From contig JAJEKV010000071.1 in the NCBI GenBank assembly GCA_021234155.1, positions 1,871,138 through 1,935,137 on the forward strand: DNA of 64,000 bases. Direction: 5' to 3'. Origin of the DNA: Isoetes taiwanensis (Eukaryota; Streptophyta; Lycopodiopsida; Isoetales; Isoetaceae). A program made the translations under genes and the position numbers. Below the pieces are notes generated by a model that saw only the letters and a program-made list of their open reading frames with translations, ran no database searches and was not told the DNA's origin. Within the stretch, counting starts at the first letter, position 1, and each line of letters begins with the position of its first letter. Positions 9,829 through 18,874 of this stretch are shown here, piece by piece.

Positions 9829-12038
9829 ATAGGTTGGTTGAATTAGAAAAAGGAAATGTTCAATTGAATGCATGGGAGTCATTTGATAAAATAAAACCGC
9901 ATATTGTAGAATATGAGGAACAGACTAGAATTAAGCATGACGTTAGGCTCATAGGGATAGCAGAGAAACCTAACGAAGATACATATCAAGTGACTGCAGA
10001 GGTGATAGAGGTGGTCTTCAAAGAACACAGGAGCATCATTGTCAAGGCAGTGCGATCAGGACAATGGAGGGGGAGAGCGAGGCACATAAATTTAACACTC
10101 AGGGATCGAGCAGCCAAGGAGAGGGTATTGCGGATAGGATCCAGACTAAGAAACGGGATCAAAGTACAGGAAGCACTCACGGTAATGCAGAGGCAAGGGC
10201 TACACAGAGAGCTGGCCAAGGCCAGAGAACTGAATCAGCAGGTACACAGGGGTCAAAAATGGCAAGGTATTCTTGCACAAGAGAATACGGGAAATGACAG
10301 GAGCGGGACAGGATCCAGGGCTGGGAGTTCAGGAGAAAGGGAGGTTGATGGATCGGGAGACAGAAATGGAGAAGGAGAATACCAGCCCACAGGGGGGTTC
10401 CATACAGGTACACGGGAACATAGTGGAGACAACAATAGCCCCCGACATGAGTCAACACAAAGGGGAAGAAAGAGGGGGAAAAGGGGCCGGCGAAGGCCGA
10501 GCAGCACGAGCCGGGAATATGATCCCGACTCCGACCATGAAGACAAGAGGGAGACCAAGAAGAATGGGAAACGGAGCAGAATACACGGACACCCAGAGGG
10601 AACAACCGCGAGGGAAAAGACGCTGAAGATATGGTACTGGAACTGCACGGGGTATCCATGGGATGATGGGGAGAGGCTGGAAGGGGCACACGGCTCTGAT
10701 ATAATATGTCTGGTGGAGACATGGGAGCACAATGTAAAAAGATTGCCAGAGGAGGAAGGATACGAACTATTCACGTGTTGGAAGGACAAAAACTTCAAAA
10801 TTGGAAGAGGGAGCGCAGGATTAGCCTGCTATGTTAAAGATAATGTAGTAAAAAGTGTGTGTATTTTGCAATCTGATGTCAATAAGAGATACATGGTTTT
10901 GAGTTTACAGTTAGAAAACAAGATAGAATTAATTTTGATTTTAGCCTATTACCCACCAAGCAGTGATAAGCTGGATTTGTTAGAACTGGGGGAGACCATG
11001 ATGAAATGGAAAGAACAGGGGCCAATGATATTAATAGGTGACTTGAACGCTAGAACAGGACAGGGACAGGCACAAATCACGAATATGGAGGACACAGACA
11101 GACAATGGACAAGCAAGACAAGATCAGAAGAATGGGACAGGAGAACAGAGGACAGAGCAGAGGCCAATGCTAAGGGAGAGCTACTACTTGAGATATGCTC
11201 GACCACAGGAGTCATTATAGCCAACGGGGTACAGAAATGGGACGGGTCAGGGAAGTACACAAGCCAGAATGCACATGGGAAAAGTATAGTGGACTACGTG
11301 ATAATGAATGACACTTCAGCAGAAATGGTATCGGGATTCACGCTCCTGGACTGGCCGGTCGGCAAAAGAGAGAGCCACAGACCCATACAGCTAACACTTA
11401 TGGGGGATGGATACACCTCGAAAGGTATGCAACAAGAGACAGAGGAAATTAATGGGAAAATGAAAATACAGTTTCAGGAAAAGAAAATAGATGTATTTGT
11501 ACAATACATTCAGGAAGAAATGGGAAAATGGAATTGGGGAGCACACAGAGCAGACGAGAATGGAGACAGGCTTAATGACATAACAGTAAAAGTAGCAGTG
11601 GAAGTATTCGGAAAGAGAAAAAGAAAAAGAGGGAAAGATGCGTTCAAAGCCTCGAGCTGGTATGATGACGAATGCAGAAAACAGAAAAGAAGGGTCAGAG
11701 AGCATAAAGGGAGGGAAACATACCAAACCGAGAAAAAGATATACCTCAAAATGCTGAGAGCAAAGAGAAACAGAAATCTGATACAACACCAATGGGGGCT
11801 GGCTAAGCTCCTGAAAAAACAACCCCGGAAATTCTGGAAAGGGCTCCAAAAGAAAAGACAGGGGAATCAGAAAAATAGTAGTTCACAAGAGGAAATTGGG
11901 ACAGACGGTTGGGAGAAGTACTTGGAGAAACTTTATAAAACAGGGGCATCTCCAGCACCGATACCAGAACTACAAGGGATGGACAAACCGTGTTTTAATA
12001 CACAGGAAGTGATGATGGCATTGAATAGAATGGCTTAA
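9759..12038 (+). CDS. LINE-A ORF1-endonuclease fusion, 759 aa open frame
   Basis: Residues 1-35 are coiled coil; about 40-170 resemble the RRM plus C-terminal domain of L1 ORF1p (HDVRLIGIAEKPNEDTY, then GRARHINLTLRDRAAKERVL, then MQRQGLHRELAKAREL); about 170-285 is a Gly/Arg/Glu-rich linker. From about 288 an endonuclease/exonuclease/phosphatase domain follows: KIWYWNCTG, ICLVETWE (catalytic Glu), ILIGDLNARTG (GD-N), VDYVIM and ESHRPI (the usual SDH is ESH here). The end (about 640-759) leads into the reverse transcriptase, with LNRMA then a stop; the next frame continues NKAPDLYGLTKGTIKE, a typical pre-RT motif, so a single indel at about 12036 separates EN from RT. ORF1 and ORF2 therefore look fused in one polyprotein, which is unusual for L1-like elements. 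Confidence 0.8.
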   Translation: MEKTSEEMQRRMDEIEEEKTKILNRLVELEKGNVQLNAWESFDKIKPHIVEYEEQTRIKHDVRLIGIAEKPNEDTYQVTAEVIEVVFKEHRSIIVKAVRSGQWRGRARHINLTLRDRAAKERVLRIGSRLRNGIKVQEALTVMQRQGLHRELAKARELNQQVHRGQKWQGILAQENTGNDRSGTGSRAGSSGEREVDGSGDRNGEGEYQPTGGFHTGTREHSGDNNSPRHESTQRGRKRGKRGRRRPSSTSREYDPDSDHEDKRETKKNGKRSRIHGHPEGTTAREKTLKIWYWNCTGYPWDDGERLEGAHGSDIICLVETWEHNVKRLPEEEGYELFTCWKDKNFKIGRGSAGLACYVKDNVVKSVCILQSDVNKRYMVLSLQLENKIELILILAYYPPSSDKLDLLELGETMMKWKEQGPMILIGDLNARTGQGQAQITNMEDTDRQWTSKTRSEEWDRRTEDRAEANAKGELLLEICSTTGVIIANGVQKWDGSGKYTSQNAHGKSIVDYVIMNDTSAEMVSGFTLLDWPVGKRESHRPIQLTLMGDGYTSKGMQQETEEINGKMKIQFQEKKIDVFVQYIQEEMGKWNWGAHRADENGDRLNDITVKVAVEVFGKRKRKRGKDAFKASSWYDDECRKQKRRVREHKGRETYQTEKKIYLKMLRAKRNRNLIQHQWGLAKLLKKQPRKFWKGLQKKRQGNQKNSSSQEEIGTDGWEKYLEKLYKTGASPAPIPELQGMDKPCFNTQEVMMALNRMA

Positions 12039-12632
12039 TAACAAGGCCCCCGACCTATACGGGTTAACAAAGGGAACTATTAAAGAGTGTAGATGCAATA
12101 ATCTTAAAGCAAGTGACGATATATTTTAATGGTATCATACACACGGGACTACCATCCGGTGGGCGTGATAACAGGGTGATACCCCTACACAAAGGGGGGG
12201 AGCGACAGAAGGAAATTACGTAACTATAATGGTGAGCTCCATTTTTGCAAAATGGTTTGGAAAAGTTTTAGACAACAAGCTGAAGAATTGGGCAGAGGGG
12301 GGGAATCGGAGAGCACAAGGACAGGCAGGGTTTAGGCCGGATCACTCAACAACGGACCACTTAGTGACACGTAATAATCATGAGCGTAATAGAAACCAAG
12401 GGAAGAAAATAATATGCTGCTTTGTGGATTTTAGGAAAGCGTTTGACACAGTCCCAAGGGAAAAGCTAATACAGAGGCTTATAGATATGCAGGCACCAAA
12501 GGATATGGTGGGGGCAATTGCGAGATTATACTATAATGTGTACGCGAAAATACAAGAAGAAGGGAAAGCGATAGATTGTGACACGGGGGTCAAACAGGGG
12601 TGCCCACTATCTCCCACATTATTTGGGATATA
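12039..12632 (+). pseudogene. LINE-A reverse transcriptase, N-terminal half
   Basis: After a short frameshifted stretch the frame from 12229 shows the RT fingers and palm: QAGFRPDHSTTDHLV, CCFVDFRKAFDTVPREKL (first catalytic Asp) and KQGCPLSPTLFGIYI (motif before the active-site loop). The protein is cut in the codon run encoding FGIYI by insertion of LINE-B; the sequence resumes at 18863. Confidence 0.85.
12621..12632 (+). repeat. Target-site duplication of LINE-B, left copy
   Basis: ATTTGGGATATA, identical to 18863-18874. It flanks the poly-T (poly-A on the reverse strand) end of LINE-B. Confidence 0.9.
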
Positions 12633-12847
12633 TATATATATTTTTTTTTTTTGAGGAAACGGCAGAAATTGTATTACTGTATGTGAGATTACATAGTTAT
12701 ACAAAAAACCAAGGATTATCCATCCATGGAAAAAGTGTTGACATCAGGTTGTCAACGGCCCTATAATGGCCACTAGGAATAACTGAAATAGAAAAACACT
12801 ATATATCAAGAGTTCAGAGTTTAGCAAGACCAAGTTAAAGCCTTAGC

Positions 12848-13294
12848 TCATAATATATCTGGGACTCCATCAAGAGTGATAACAGCATAGGCCTCGTCAG
12901 TATGAAGAAACATCAGGTCATCCAGCTCATTGGGCCCATATCCGGTAGAGTCTAGCAGGTGCATTATCCAAGAATCGCGTGCATCTTCATGTATCTTCTT
13001 CTTGGCAAGGAAGTATGGCTTAAGCTCCTGATTAAATGTCCAGATATCTGTATCCGCCAGTAGCCGATCAAAGGTAATACAACTGATAACTTCAGTCTTG
13101 ACCCAAAACAGTGCATCAATAGCTTCACGAGTGGAAAGCATGGGTGTGGCAGGATCCACCTCACGAGCATGTCCTCCCGCGTGATGTCTCTTCAGCAGAA
13201 ATTCTGTCAAGCACAGCATCCAAATCATTAAAGAGAATTGAGAAAAATTGGAAGAAACCATTAAAGGATCCCAAAGAATCCCAATTTCGATCAT
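12848..13294 (-). pseudogene. LINE-B ORF2 C-terminal extension in a shifted frame
   Basis: The 1192-aa ORF2 stops at 13161 after DLDAVLDRISAEE. An overlapping frame continues with protein-like sequence (EVDPATPMLSTREAIDALFW, LLADTDIWTFNQELKPYFL, LHTDEAYAVITLDGVPDIL) to a stop at 12848, about 200 bp from the poly-A tail. One indel near 13180 would explain this. I do not recognise the extra 110 residues as a domain. Confidence 0.5.
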
Positions 13295-16200
13295 ATTTCA
13301 GGCCACTCTTAGCTCTATGGGCCATAGCAGCCTCTGCTAAGAGGACCTGAAAAGAGGCTTTGAGCTCATTTAAACTTGGGGTCGACCCTTCAATGGCCAC
13401 TGCATTTCTGTGTTTCCATATGGCCCAGCAACTTAATACTCTAATTGTTCCTTTGAATGCTGAGGAATTGTCAAGATAATGGAGCAGAGAGGTATTATCT
13501 GTCGGAATCTGTTGCACCAAAGGATGAATCCAATTCCAGAATGTGGACAACCATGGACAGGTAAAGACATGGGGTGTCGTTTCTCTCTGTCCACATCCAA
13601 AGGGGCACAACTCAGATACCTGGCTGTCAATTTGGGTCCTATAACTATTGGTTTTCAGGTTTTGGTTGAGCAATAGCCACCTAAAAAAGATTATTTTGTT
13701 TGCGCACTGGAGTTTCCATCCCTGCCTGACAATTTTAACTGCTGTGTTTTTTTGACAACTCCAGACTCTGCAAACTTTAAGCTGAGCAGTGTCCAGAAGC
13801 AGATTGTAGATCTGAGATACTTTATATCCTTGATCACCACAAGTCCAGTTAGAGGAAGTGCTACTTTCCTCCCTAGAGTAGCCAGTAACCACATTATAAA
13901 TTTTCCTGTTTGTTTCAGTGTCAGAGAGGCAAGTGGTTAGCTCATTCCAATTTCTCCAATTACCATTTGATCTCAAGGACCCTAAGGTATTTAATCCAGC
14001 TTGACTCCATTCCTTATATTTGAGAGGGTGCTTTAGGGCCAAGCACCCCTCATCTTCATTCACTAGATCCTGATGCCAAAAGAAACCATGGTTGTCCCCA
14101 ATAGAGGCCAGATCCCTAGCACGAAAGCAGGTTGAGGCTGAGTTCCATGCTGAGAGAATCCATTTCAGAATTTTGGAAGTGCCAGGTGCAGGTTTGAGCT
14201 GGTAGAATGCGGAGTCTGGAAGTTGGTGAGGTAGAGAGGGGGCTCCCAAGATAGTTGATGATCCCAACCAGTATCTTACCAGTTTTAAAGCTGGTGAGAG
14301 GTTGTCTGAGTTCAGAGTTCTCCAAACTATCTTAGCAGCCAAGGCCTGTGCCTGAGTGAAGAGGTCTTTGCATCCTAATCCTCCCTCCTTTTTTGGCAAT
14401 GTGAGATTCTCCCAGGAGACCATTCTTGCCCCTTGCCAGATATAGTCTCTCATGGCAGTCTCTAATTTCCTGTAGGAAGCTTTATCTGCAATGATAACCG
14501 AAGAGAAGAATATGTGTGTACTAGCAATCACACTATTAACTATACCAACTCTTCCTGCTAATGATAATGATTTGGAGTACATCTGTATCTTTCTCTTCAT
14601 CCTATTCACAATAGAGTCCCACAGTCCTGGAAGGTTCATATTTATTGCCAAGGGGAGACCTAATAATTTTGTGGCATTTTTATGCCCAGTAACTTTAATT
14701 CCATGTATCTCCCCCTGATCTGTTTCCATCACAATAGTGCTTTTGCTTTTATTTAGAAGGACTCCCGAGGCTTCACCAAAAAGTTGCAACATTTGTAGAA
14801 AAGTTGGTAGACTGGAGCCATCATTTTGGATGAATGTCCCATTTACTAAAACAGCTGAGCAACCAGTCTCATTTAGACTATGCACCTTCTTGATGACATT
14901 TTCAGAGAAGCCAAGATGAGCCATAGCCTTATAAAGAAAATTCCAACTGATTGTATCATAGGCTCGTCTGAAGTCCAGTTTAACAAGCATACAGTTTTGC
15001 TTGGATAGAGAGTTCCAGTGTAATCCCTCATGAGCACCAATAAAATTGTCTAGAATACTTCTCCCTGGAAGAAAAGCTGACTGTACTGGATTAATTACCT
15101 TCTGGAGGACCCCTTTGATCCGATTAGCCAGGATCTTGGCTAAAATCTTGTATGTAGAGTTGGTCAGTGAGATTGGTCTCCAGTCCGAGAAGGAGAGTGG
15201 TGCATCTATTTTGGGGATCAGGGCTATCAGACCAGCATTAATTGCAGGGTGTAGCTTTGATGCAGACCAGGCTCCTTGTATAAAAGTGGTAAGGTCATGT
15301 TTCATGATATCCCAGAATGATATGAAAAACTCTGGAGGAATCCCATCTGGGCCAGGACTCTTCCCATGAGCCATACCTTTGAGGACACTTTCTATTTCAT
15401 TTGTTGAAGGCGTCTGCAGTAAACTTGTATCATCAATTGCCCGTTCAGCTGGCCCAAGCATATCAAAGAATTCTTGTATTTTGTTATTATCCACCTGGGC
15501 TTCAGCAAACAATTCCTTGTATTTATCATGGAAGAAGCCTAATAGATTTTCCTGTCCAGATACTTTTTGGTCCCCCTCCATGACTGAAACAATACCATTG
15601 TTCATAATCCTTCCTTTGGCTGTCTTAAAGAAAAGTTTGGAGCTGCACCTGTCCATACAGTTGATATTGATGCACTTGCTCTTAATTATTAGACCTCTAG
15701 CTTCTGACTCCTCAATGTTCTTTACTTTTCTCTCCAGGCTTTCTTCCTCTTTGTGCAGAATAATGTTGTGAGGGTCTGAGAACAGCTTTTGTCTGACCTC
15801 CTTGACCTGTAAATAAATGTCTCTTTTTTCTTTTTTCATCTTTTCATTCCACTGTTTACCCCACTTCTTCATCCAATCTTTGATCTGCTTCATTTTGCTG
15901 ACATAACCTTTCATTGACCCACTCTGCTGCAGGGGAGGGAGGGACTTAAAGAAGTCCTGGAAATCCTGGCAGAAAGCTTCATTGTTGAGGAGATTAGTGT
16001 TCAATTTAAAGGGGATATTGGTTCCTCCTTTAGCTGGACTTCCAACCTCCAGGAACTGTGGGAAATGGTCTGAGATGGAATTACTGTAATCACCATTGAT
16101 GATCACATGTGGCCATATGCTGGTATCTCTTGTGTAAAATCTGTCAAGAAGACAGAAGACCCTGTCATTACCATCTCTCTTGTTACTCCATGAATAGACA

Positions 16201-16739
16201 TTTGCTGAGGAAGGAGCTTGATATACAAACAAGGTCATGAGTTTTTCCCACTGAAGTCTTTCATTTTTTGTCATGTTCAATTTTTTGCCTAGCTTTTGGT
16301 CCCATTGTGGAGTGTTGTTAAAATCCCCACTTAGAACCCAGCTATCTGCATTCATTGTAGGGATCCATGCTGCCATGTCCCTCCATTGGTTCTCTCTTTC
16401 CTCAGGGTCAGTGGATGCATAAACATTGATTATACCCACTTTTTCCTCCCCAATCTGGAGGAAAACAACATGCCATCTACCAGAGTGGTGATGGTAGGAA
16501 CCTATAGGGGAGTATGAGTTCCAAATGGTGCAGATTCCTCCTTTGGTGCCATCTGCAGGTGACCAGATAGATCCACCACTGGGCATGACCCAATTTCCTA
16601 GGTTTGAGGCCTCAAAACTAGGGAGCCTATGTTCCTGGATGAGGATAATGTCAGCCCTCATTTCCTTTAGTGCAATAATGACACGTTTCCGCTTTAGGGG
16701 GCCTTTAATACCCCTTACGTTCCAAGTAACAATCCTCAT
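13161..16739 (-). CDS. LINE-B ORF2: endonuclease and RT-like protein lacking the RT active site
   Basis: Single open frame of 1192 aa. Residues 1-230: apurinic-type endonuclease (MRIVTWNVRGIKG, LIQEHRL, LSGDFNNTP, ISDHFPQFLE). About 440-620: RT part (GKSPGPDGIPPEFFISFW, LIALIPK, DWRPISLTNSTYKILAKILA, QSAFLPGRSILDNF, LVKLDFRRAYDTISWNF). After SAVLVNGTF the usual QGCPL-type and F/YADD motifs are missing: the frame passes from NDGSSLPTF directly to LQLFGEASGVLLNKSKS, which normally lies after YADD. The C-terminus has the plant L1 zf-RVT-like region (RWLLLNQNL, CPFGCGQRETTPHVFTCPW). Its start ATG overlaps the ORF1 stop (ATGA). The deletion keeps the frame, so the ORF looks intact but cannot polymerise. 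Confidence 0.9.
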   Translation of the reverse strand: MRIVTWNVRGIKGPLKRKRVIIALKEMRADIILIQEHRLPSFEASNLGNWVMPSGGSIWSPADGTKGGICTIWNSYSPIGSYHHHSGRWHVVFLQIGEEKVGIINVYASTDPEERENQWRDMAAWIPTMNADSWVLSGDFNNTPQWDQKLGKKLNMTKNERLQWEKLMTLFVYQAPSSANVYSWSNKRDGNDRVFCLLDRFYTRDTSIWPHVIINGDYSNSISDHFPQFLEVGSPAKGGTNIPFKLNTNLLNNEAFCQDFQDFFKSLPPLQQSGSMKGYVSKMKQIKDWMKKWGKQWNEKMKKEKRDIYLQVKEVRQKLFSDPHNIILHKEEESLERKVKNIEESEARGLIIKSKCININCMDRCSSKLFFKTAKGRIMNNGIVSVMEGDQKVSGQENLLGFFHDKYKELFAEAQVDNNKIQEFFDMLGPAERAIDDTSLLQTPSTNEIESVLKGMAHGKSPGPDGIPPEFFISFWDIMKHDLTTFIQGAWSASKLHPAINAGLIALIPKIDAPLSFSDWRPISLTNSTYKILAKILANRIKGVLQKVINPVQSAFLPGRSILDNFIGAHEGLHWNSLSKQNCMLVKLDFRRAYDTISWNFLYKAMAHLGFSENVIKKVHSLNETGCSAVLVNGTFIQNDGSSLPTFLQMLQLFGEASGVLLNKSKSTIVMETDQGEIHGIKVTGHKNATKLLGLPLAINMNLPGLWDSIVNRMKRKIQMYSKSLSLAGRVGIVNSVIASTHIFFSSVIIADKASYRKLETAMRDYIWQGARMVSWENLTLPKKEGGLGCKDLFTQAQALAAKIVWRTLNSDNLSPALKLVRYWLGSSTILGAPSLPHQLPDSAFYQLKPAPGTSKILKWILSAWNSASTCFRARDLASIGDNHGFFWHQDLVNEDEGCLALKHPLKYKEWSQAGLNTLGSLRSNGNWRNWNELTTCLSDTETNRKIYNVVTGYSREESSTSSNWTCGDQGYKVSQIYNLLLDTAQLKVCRVWSCQKNTAVKIVRQGWKLQCANKIIFFRWLLLNQNLKTNSYRTQIDSQVSELCPFGCGQRETTPHVFTCPWLSTFWNWIHPLVQQIPTDNTSLLHYLDNSSAFKGTIRVLSCWAIWKHRNAVAIEGSTPSLNELKASFQVLLAEAAMAHRAKSGLKYDRNWDSLGSFNGFFQFFSILFNDLDAVLDRISAEETSRGRTCS

Positions 16740-18346
16740 GTCCTCCTGGATCTTGTGACTGGCCCATACGGATTTGGAGTATAGACCTTCCTCTGCCTTG
16801 TCTTTTTGGTTGTCTGAGGAGTGAAGAATGACTCCTCTTCACACTTCTTTACATTTTCCTCATCAGTGCTGTCCCCATCATCCCAAAATTTTCCTTGAGG
16901 AGTGTCCCCAATTTCAATTTCAGGGCCCAAGGAAGATAGGACCCTTTGGTTATCATCGAATAGGGGAGTCCCCTGTGCCTGTTGTCCAAAGACAGGGGAG
17001 TCCTCTACCATTAGATTTGTGAGCTCTAATTCTAATTGAGATTCCTCTTCATCAATAGGAGAATCCAATTGATTTCCTGCTAGGTCCACTATCCTGTTTG
17101 CATTATGGGCATCTGAGAGGTCTAATCGAGCTTCTTGAGCTTGATGTTCAGCAATTGGTGAAGCCAGATGACCCTCTATTGAGTCGGCTACCTGGGTGCA
17201 GCTCAGAACATTCTGAGTCTTTGCCTCCCCAGCACCTCCCTGCTGTTCATCACCAGGGTTCTTATCACTGGCATCCTTGAATAGTTGAAGGATAGGGGGA
17301 GAAGACATTAACCTTGATGGTTCTCCCTGCTCCAACAGTTTCCCCCCCGAGTCATCTGAATCCGAGTATTCATTTACTGGAGGACCATTGGGTTCTTCAA
17401 TGGTTAGAACCTTAGCTCTAACCTCATGAGCAGGGGTGATCACAAGAGCATTAGGGTCCACAATTTCTTTCCCTTTGACTCTGTTTAGAATCTTAACACT
17501 CAAGTCCTCTGTTTGGAACCTGACCTTTTTCCACTGTTTCTTTTGTTCCTTTTGCCTTTGATTCTCCAATTTCTGTTGTTCCTTCAGATCTCTTTCCTTT
17601 TGTTTCTTTGCCTTTCTTTTAGCACTCCCATTAATGTTTTTCTTCTGCCTCTGAGTCGGTGTAACCATATTTCTCTGGGATTTCCCTTTATTGGGAGTTA
17701 TCCATTCTGGTTCCTTATCTTGCTCCACTATGCATCTGGGTTTTCCTGCTGTCACCCCCTTGCAAATCCCTCCTCCATGCAGTCGAATTCCACAGATTCC
17801 ACAGGGCTCCGGTAACCCATTCCAAGCCAGCTTCAGAGTTTTGGGGTTCCCAAAATAATCTATGTAGTGGATATTACTAGGCACAGGCTTCAAGAGATCG
17901 ATCTGTGCCCATACTCTAGGGGCTCGGTCGGGCGAGATTTCAAGGTCAATATAGTTCCCAGTGTTTTTGAATAGTGAGAACAGGGACTGCTCATTCCAAT
18001 ACATGGGGTTCAAGCCTTGCAGAGATGACCAGGCTGGGTGGAAAAGCTCAGTTAGGTTTTGAGGGTCAAAACCTGGGTACCATTTTTGGAAGAAAATCTG
18101 AGTGTTGGCCCTGTTGATGGTCCCCTTTTCTAGGAGCAAGGTAGCTGATCGAGTGTTTTCACACTCCACTATGAAGAAGGGGAACTCAATCCAATATAGA
18201 TTTTTTATTAGAATATCCTTTTCCTTCTCTAATTCAGCTTTCAAATATTGCAGTCTAACCCCTTCATGTCGGACACAGCCAATGAGACCCAGACTAGATA
18301 AATATTTTAATTTACTTTCTACAGCTGGGTTCTTGAGCTTACCCAC
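16736..18346 (-). CDS. LINE-B ORF1: DUF4283-like RNA-binding protein (main part)
   Basis: Long open frame of about 536 codons. Residues about 40-190 match the DUF4283-type gag-like fold of plant L1 ORF1 (KNLYWIEFPFFIVECENTRSA, FFQKWYPGFDPQNL, FKNTGNYIDLEISPDRAPRVW), ending with a CGICG-type Cys cluster (PEPCGICGIRLHGGGIC). A Lys/Gln-rich stretch (about 220-285) and an acidic C-terminal half follow. The first codon of this frame is not ATG; sequence upstream continues in a different frame (18864-18319) with a 28-bp overlap, so the real ORF1 is probably one longer protein broken by an indel near 18340. The stop TGA overlaps the ORF2 ATG. Confidence 0.8.
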   Translation of the reverse strand: MGKLKNPAVESKLKYLSSLGLIGCVRHEGVRLQYLKAELEKEKDILIKNLYWIEFPFFIVECENTRSATLLLEKGTINRANTQIFFQKWYPGFDPQNLTELFHPAWSSLQGLNPMYWNEQSLFSLFKNTGNYIDLEISPDRAPRVWAQIDLLKPVPSNIHYIDYFGNPKTLKLAWNGLPEPCGICGIRLHGGGICKGVTAGKPRCIVEQDKEPEWITPNKGKSQRNMVTPTQRQKKNINGSAKRKAKKQKERDLKEQQKLENQRQKEQKKQWKKVRFQTEDLSVKILNRVKGKEIVDPNALVITPAHEVRAKVLTIEEPNGPPVNEYSDSDDSGGKLLEQGEPSRLMSSPPILQLFKDASDKNPGDEQQGGAGEAKTQNVLSCTQVADSIEGHLASPIAEHQAQEARLDLSDAHNANRIVDLAGNQLDSPIDEEESQLELELTNLMVEDSPVFGQQAQGTPLFDDNQRVLSSLGPEIEIGDTPQGKFWDDGDSTDEENVKKCEEESFFTPQTTKKTRQRKVYTPNPYGPVTRSRRT

Positions 18347-18864
18347 ACATGCCGGGATTGGTCTTTTAGCTCACGTCTCACCGCCTTCTGAATCTCATTA
18401 GCATAATCCAGGATCGGCTGGACAACTCCCTGCTGCCTAATCACCGGACCCACGCCTGCTCCAGTACGAGTATTCACCATATTTGGAAGCCAAGTTAGAA
18501 AGTCACCGAAAGCGACACACCGGGCTGCCTGACCGCGTTCCACCTTGATCAAATCTTCAAGAATGTGCTTCAACTGTTCTCGTCCTCTATGGCTCAACTT
18601 GCGTAACAGTTGCAGAAAATCCTTTTCCAGCCCTATTTCCCATGAGTCCCTTTCTGATCCTGTCCCAAAATCTGTATAACCCTGTTTCCCAGACCCCAAA
18701 ATCTGTCCTCCTGACACTTGCACGGATTCCAATGAAGAGTCTGTGGTACCCTTCAAATCGACCCCACCTTCCACTAATTTATCCCCAGCATCCTTCATTA
18801 GAAGCTTCCCTCCCATTTCCACCCCACTGATTCCTTTCTTTTTTCCCCTTTTTTCCCCTCCCAT
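18319..18864 (-). pseudogene. LINE-B ORF1 N-terminal part (shifted frame)
   Basis: Frame of 181 codons, Gly/Lys-rich at the start (MGGEKRGKKKG) and then helical (KDFLQLLRKLSHRGREQLKHIL). The apparent ATG is at 18864-18862: its A and T belong to the target-site duplication and only the G to the element, so this start is a by-product of the insertion. The next in-frame Met (residue 17) is the first that is wholly inside the element. The frame overruns into the DUF4283 frame near 18340. Confidence 0.6.
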
Positions 18865-18874
18865 TTGGGATATA
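18863..18874 (+). repeat. Target-site duplication of LINE-B, right copy
   Basis: ATTTGGGATATA, identical to 12621-12632. LINE-A coding sequence resumes here as GIYIDALQDF, exactly continuing the FGIYI interrupted at 12632. Confidence 0.9.

Larger units (their letters stand above)
12633..18862 (-). mobile_element. LINE-B: L1-type plant LINE nested in LINE-A
   Basis: Reverse-strand element of 6.2 kb bounded by a perfect 12-bp target-site duplication. Its 3' end is at the left, with the poly-A tail read as a T-run at 12641-12652 after TATATATA. It encodes a DUF4283-like ORF1 (18864-16736) and a long ORF2 (16739-13161, extended to 12848 by a frameshift). The 5' end coincides with the first codon of the ORF1 frame, so the element is probably 5'-truncated. 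It inserted into the reverse transcriptase coding sequence of LINE-A and is therefore the younger of the two. Confidence 0.92.

Noticed and set aside
10177..10798. Long reverse frames across LINE-A
   Set aside because: They mirror the Gly/Arg/Glu-rich coding linker and have no domain.
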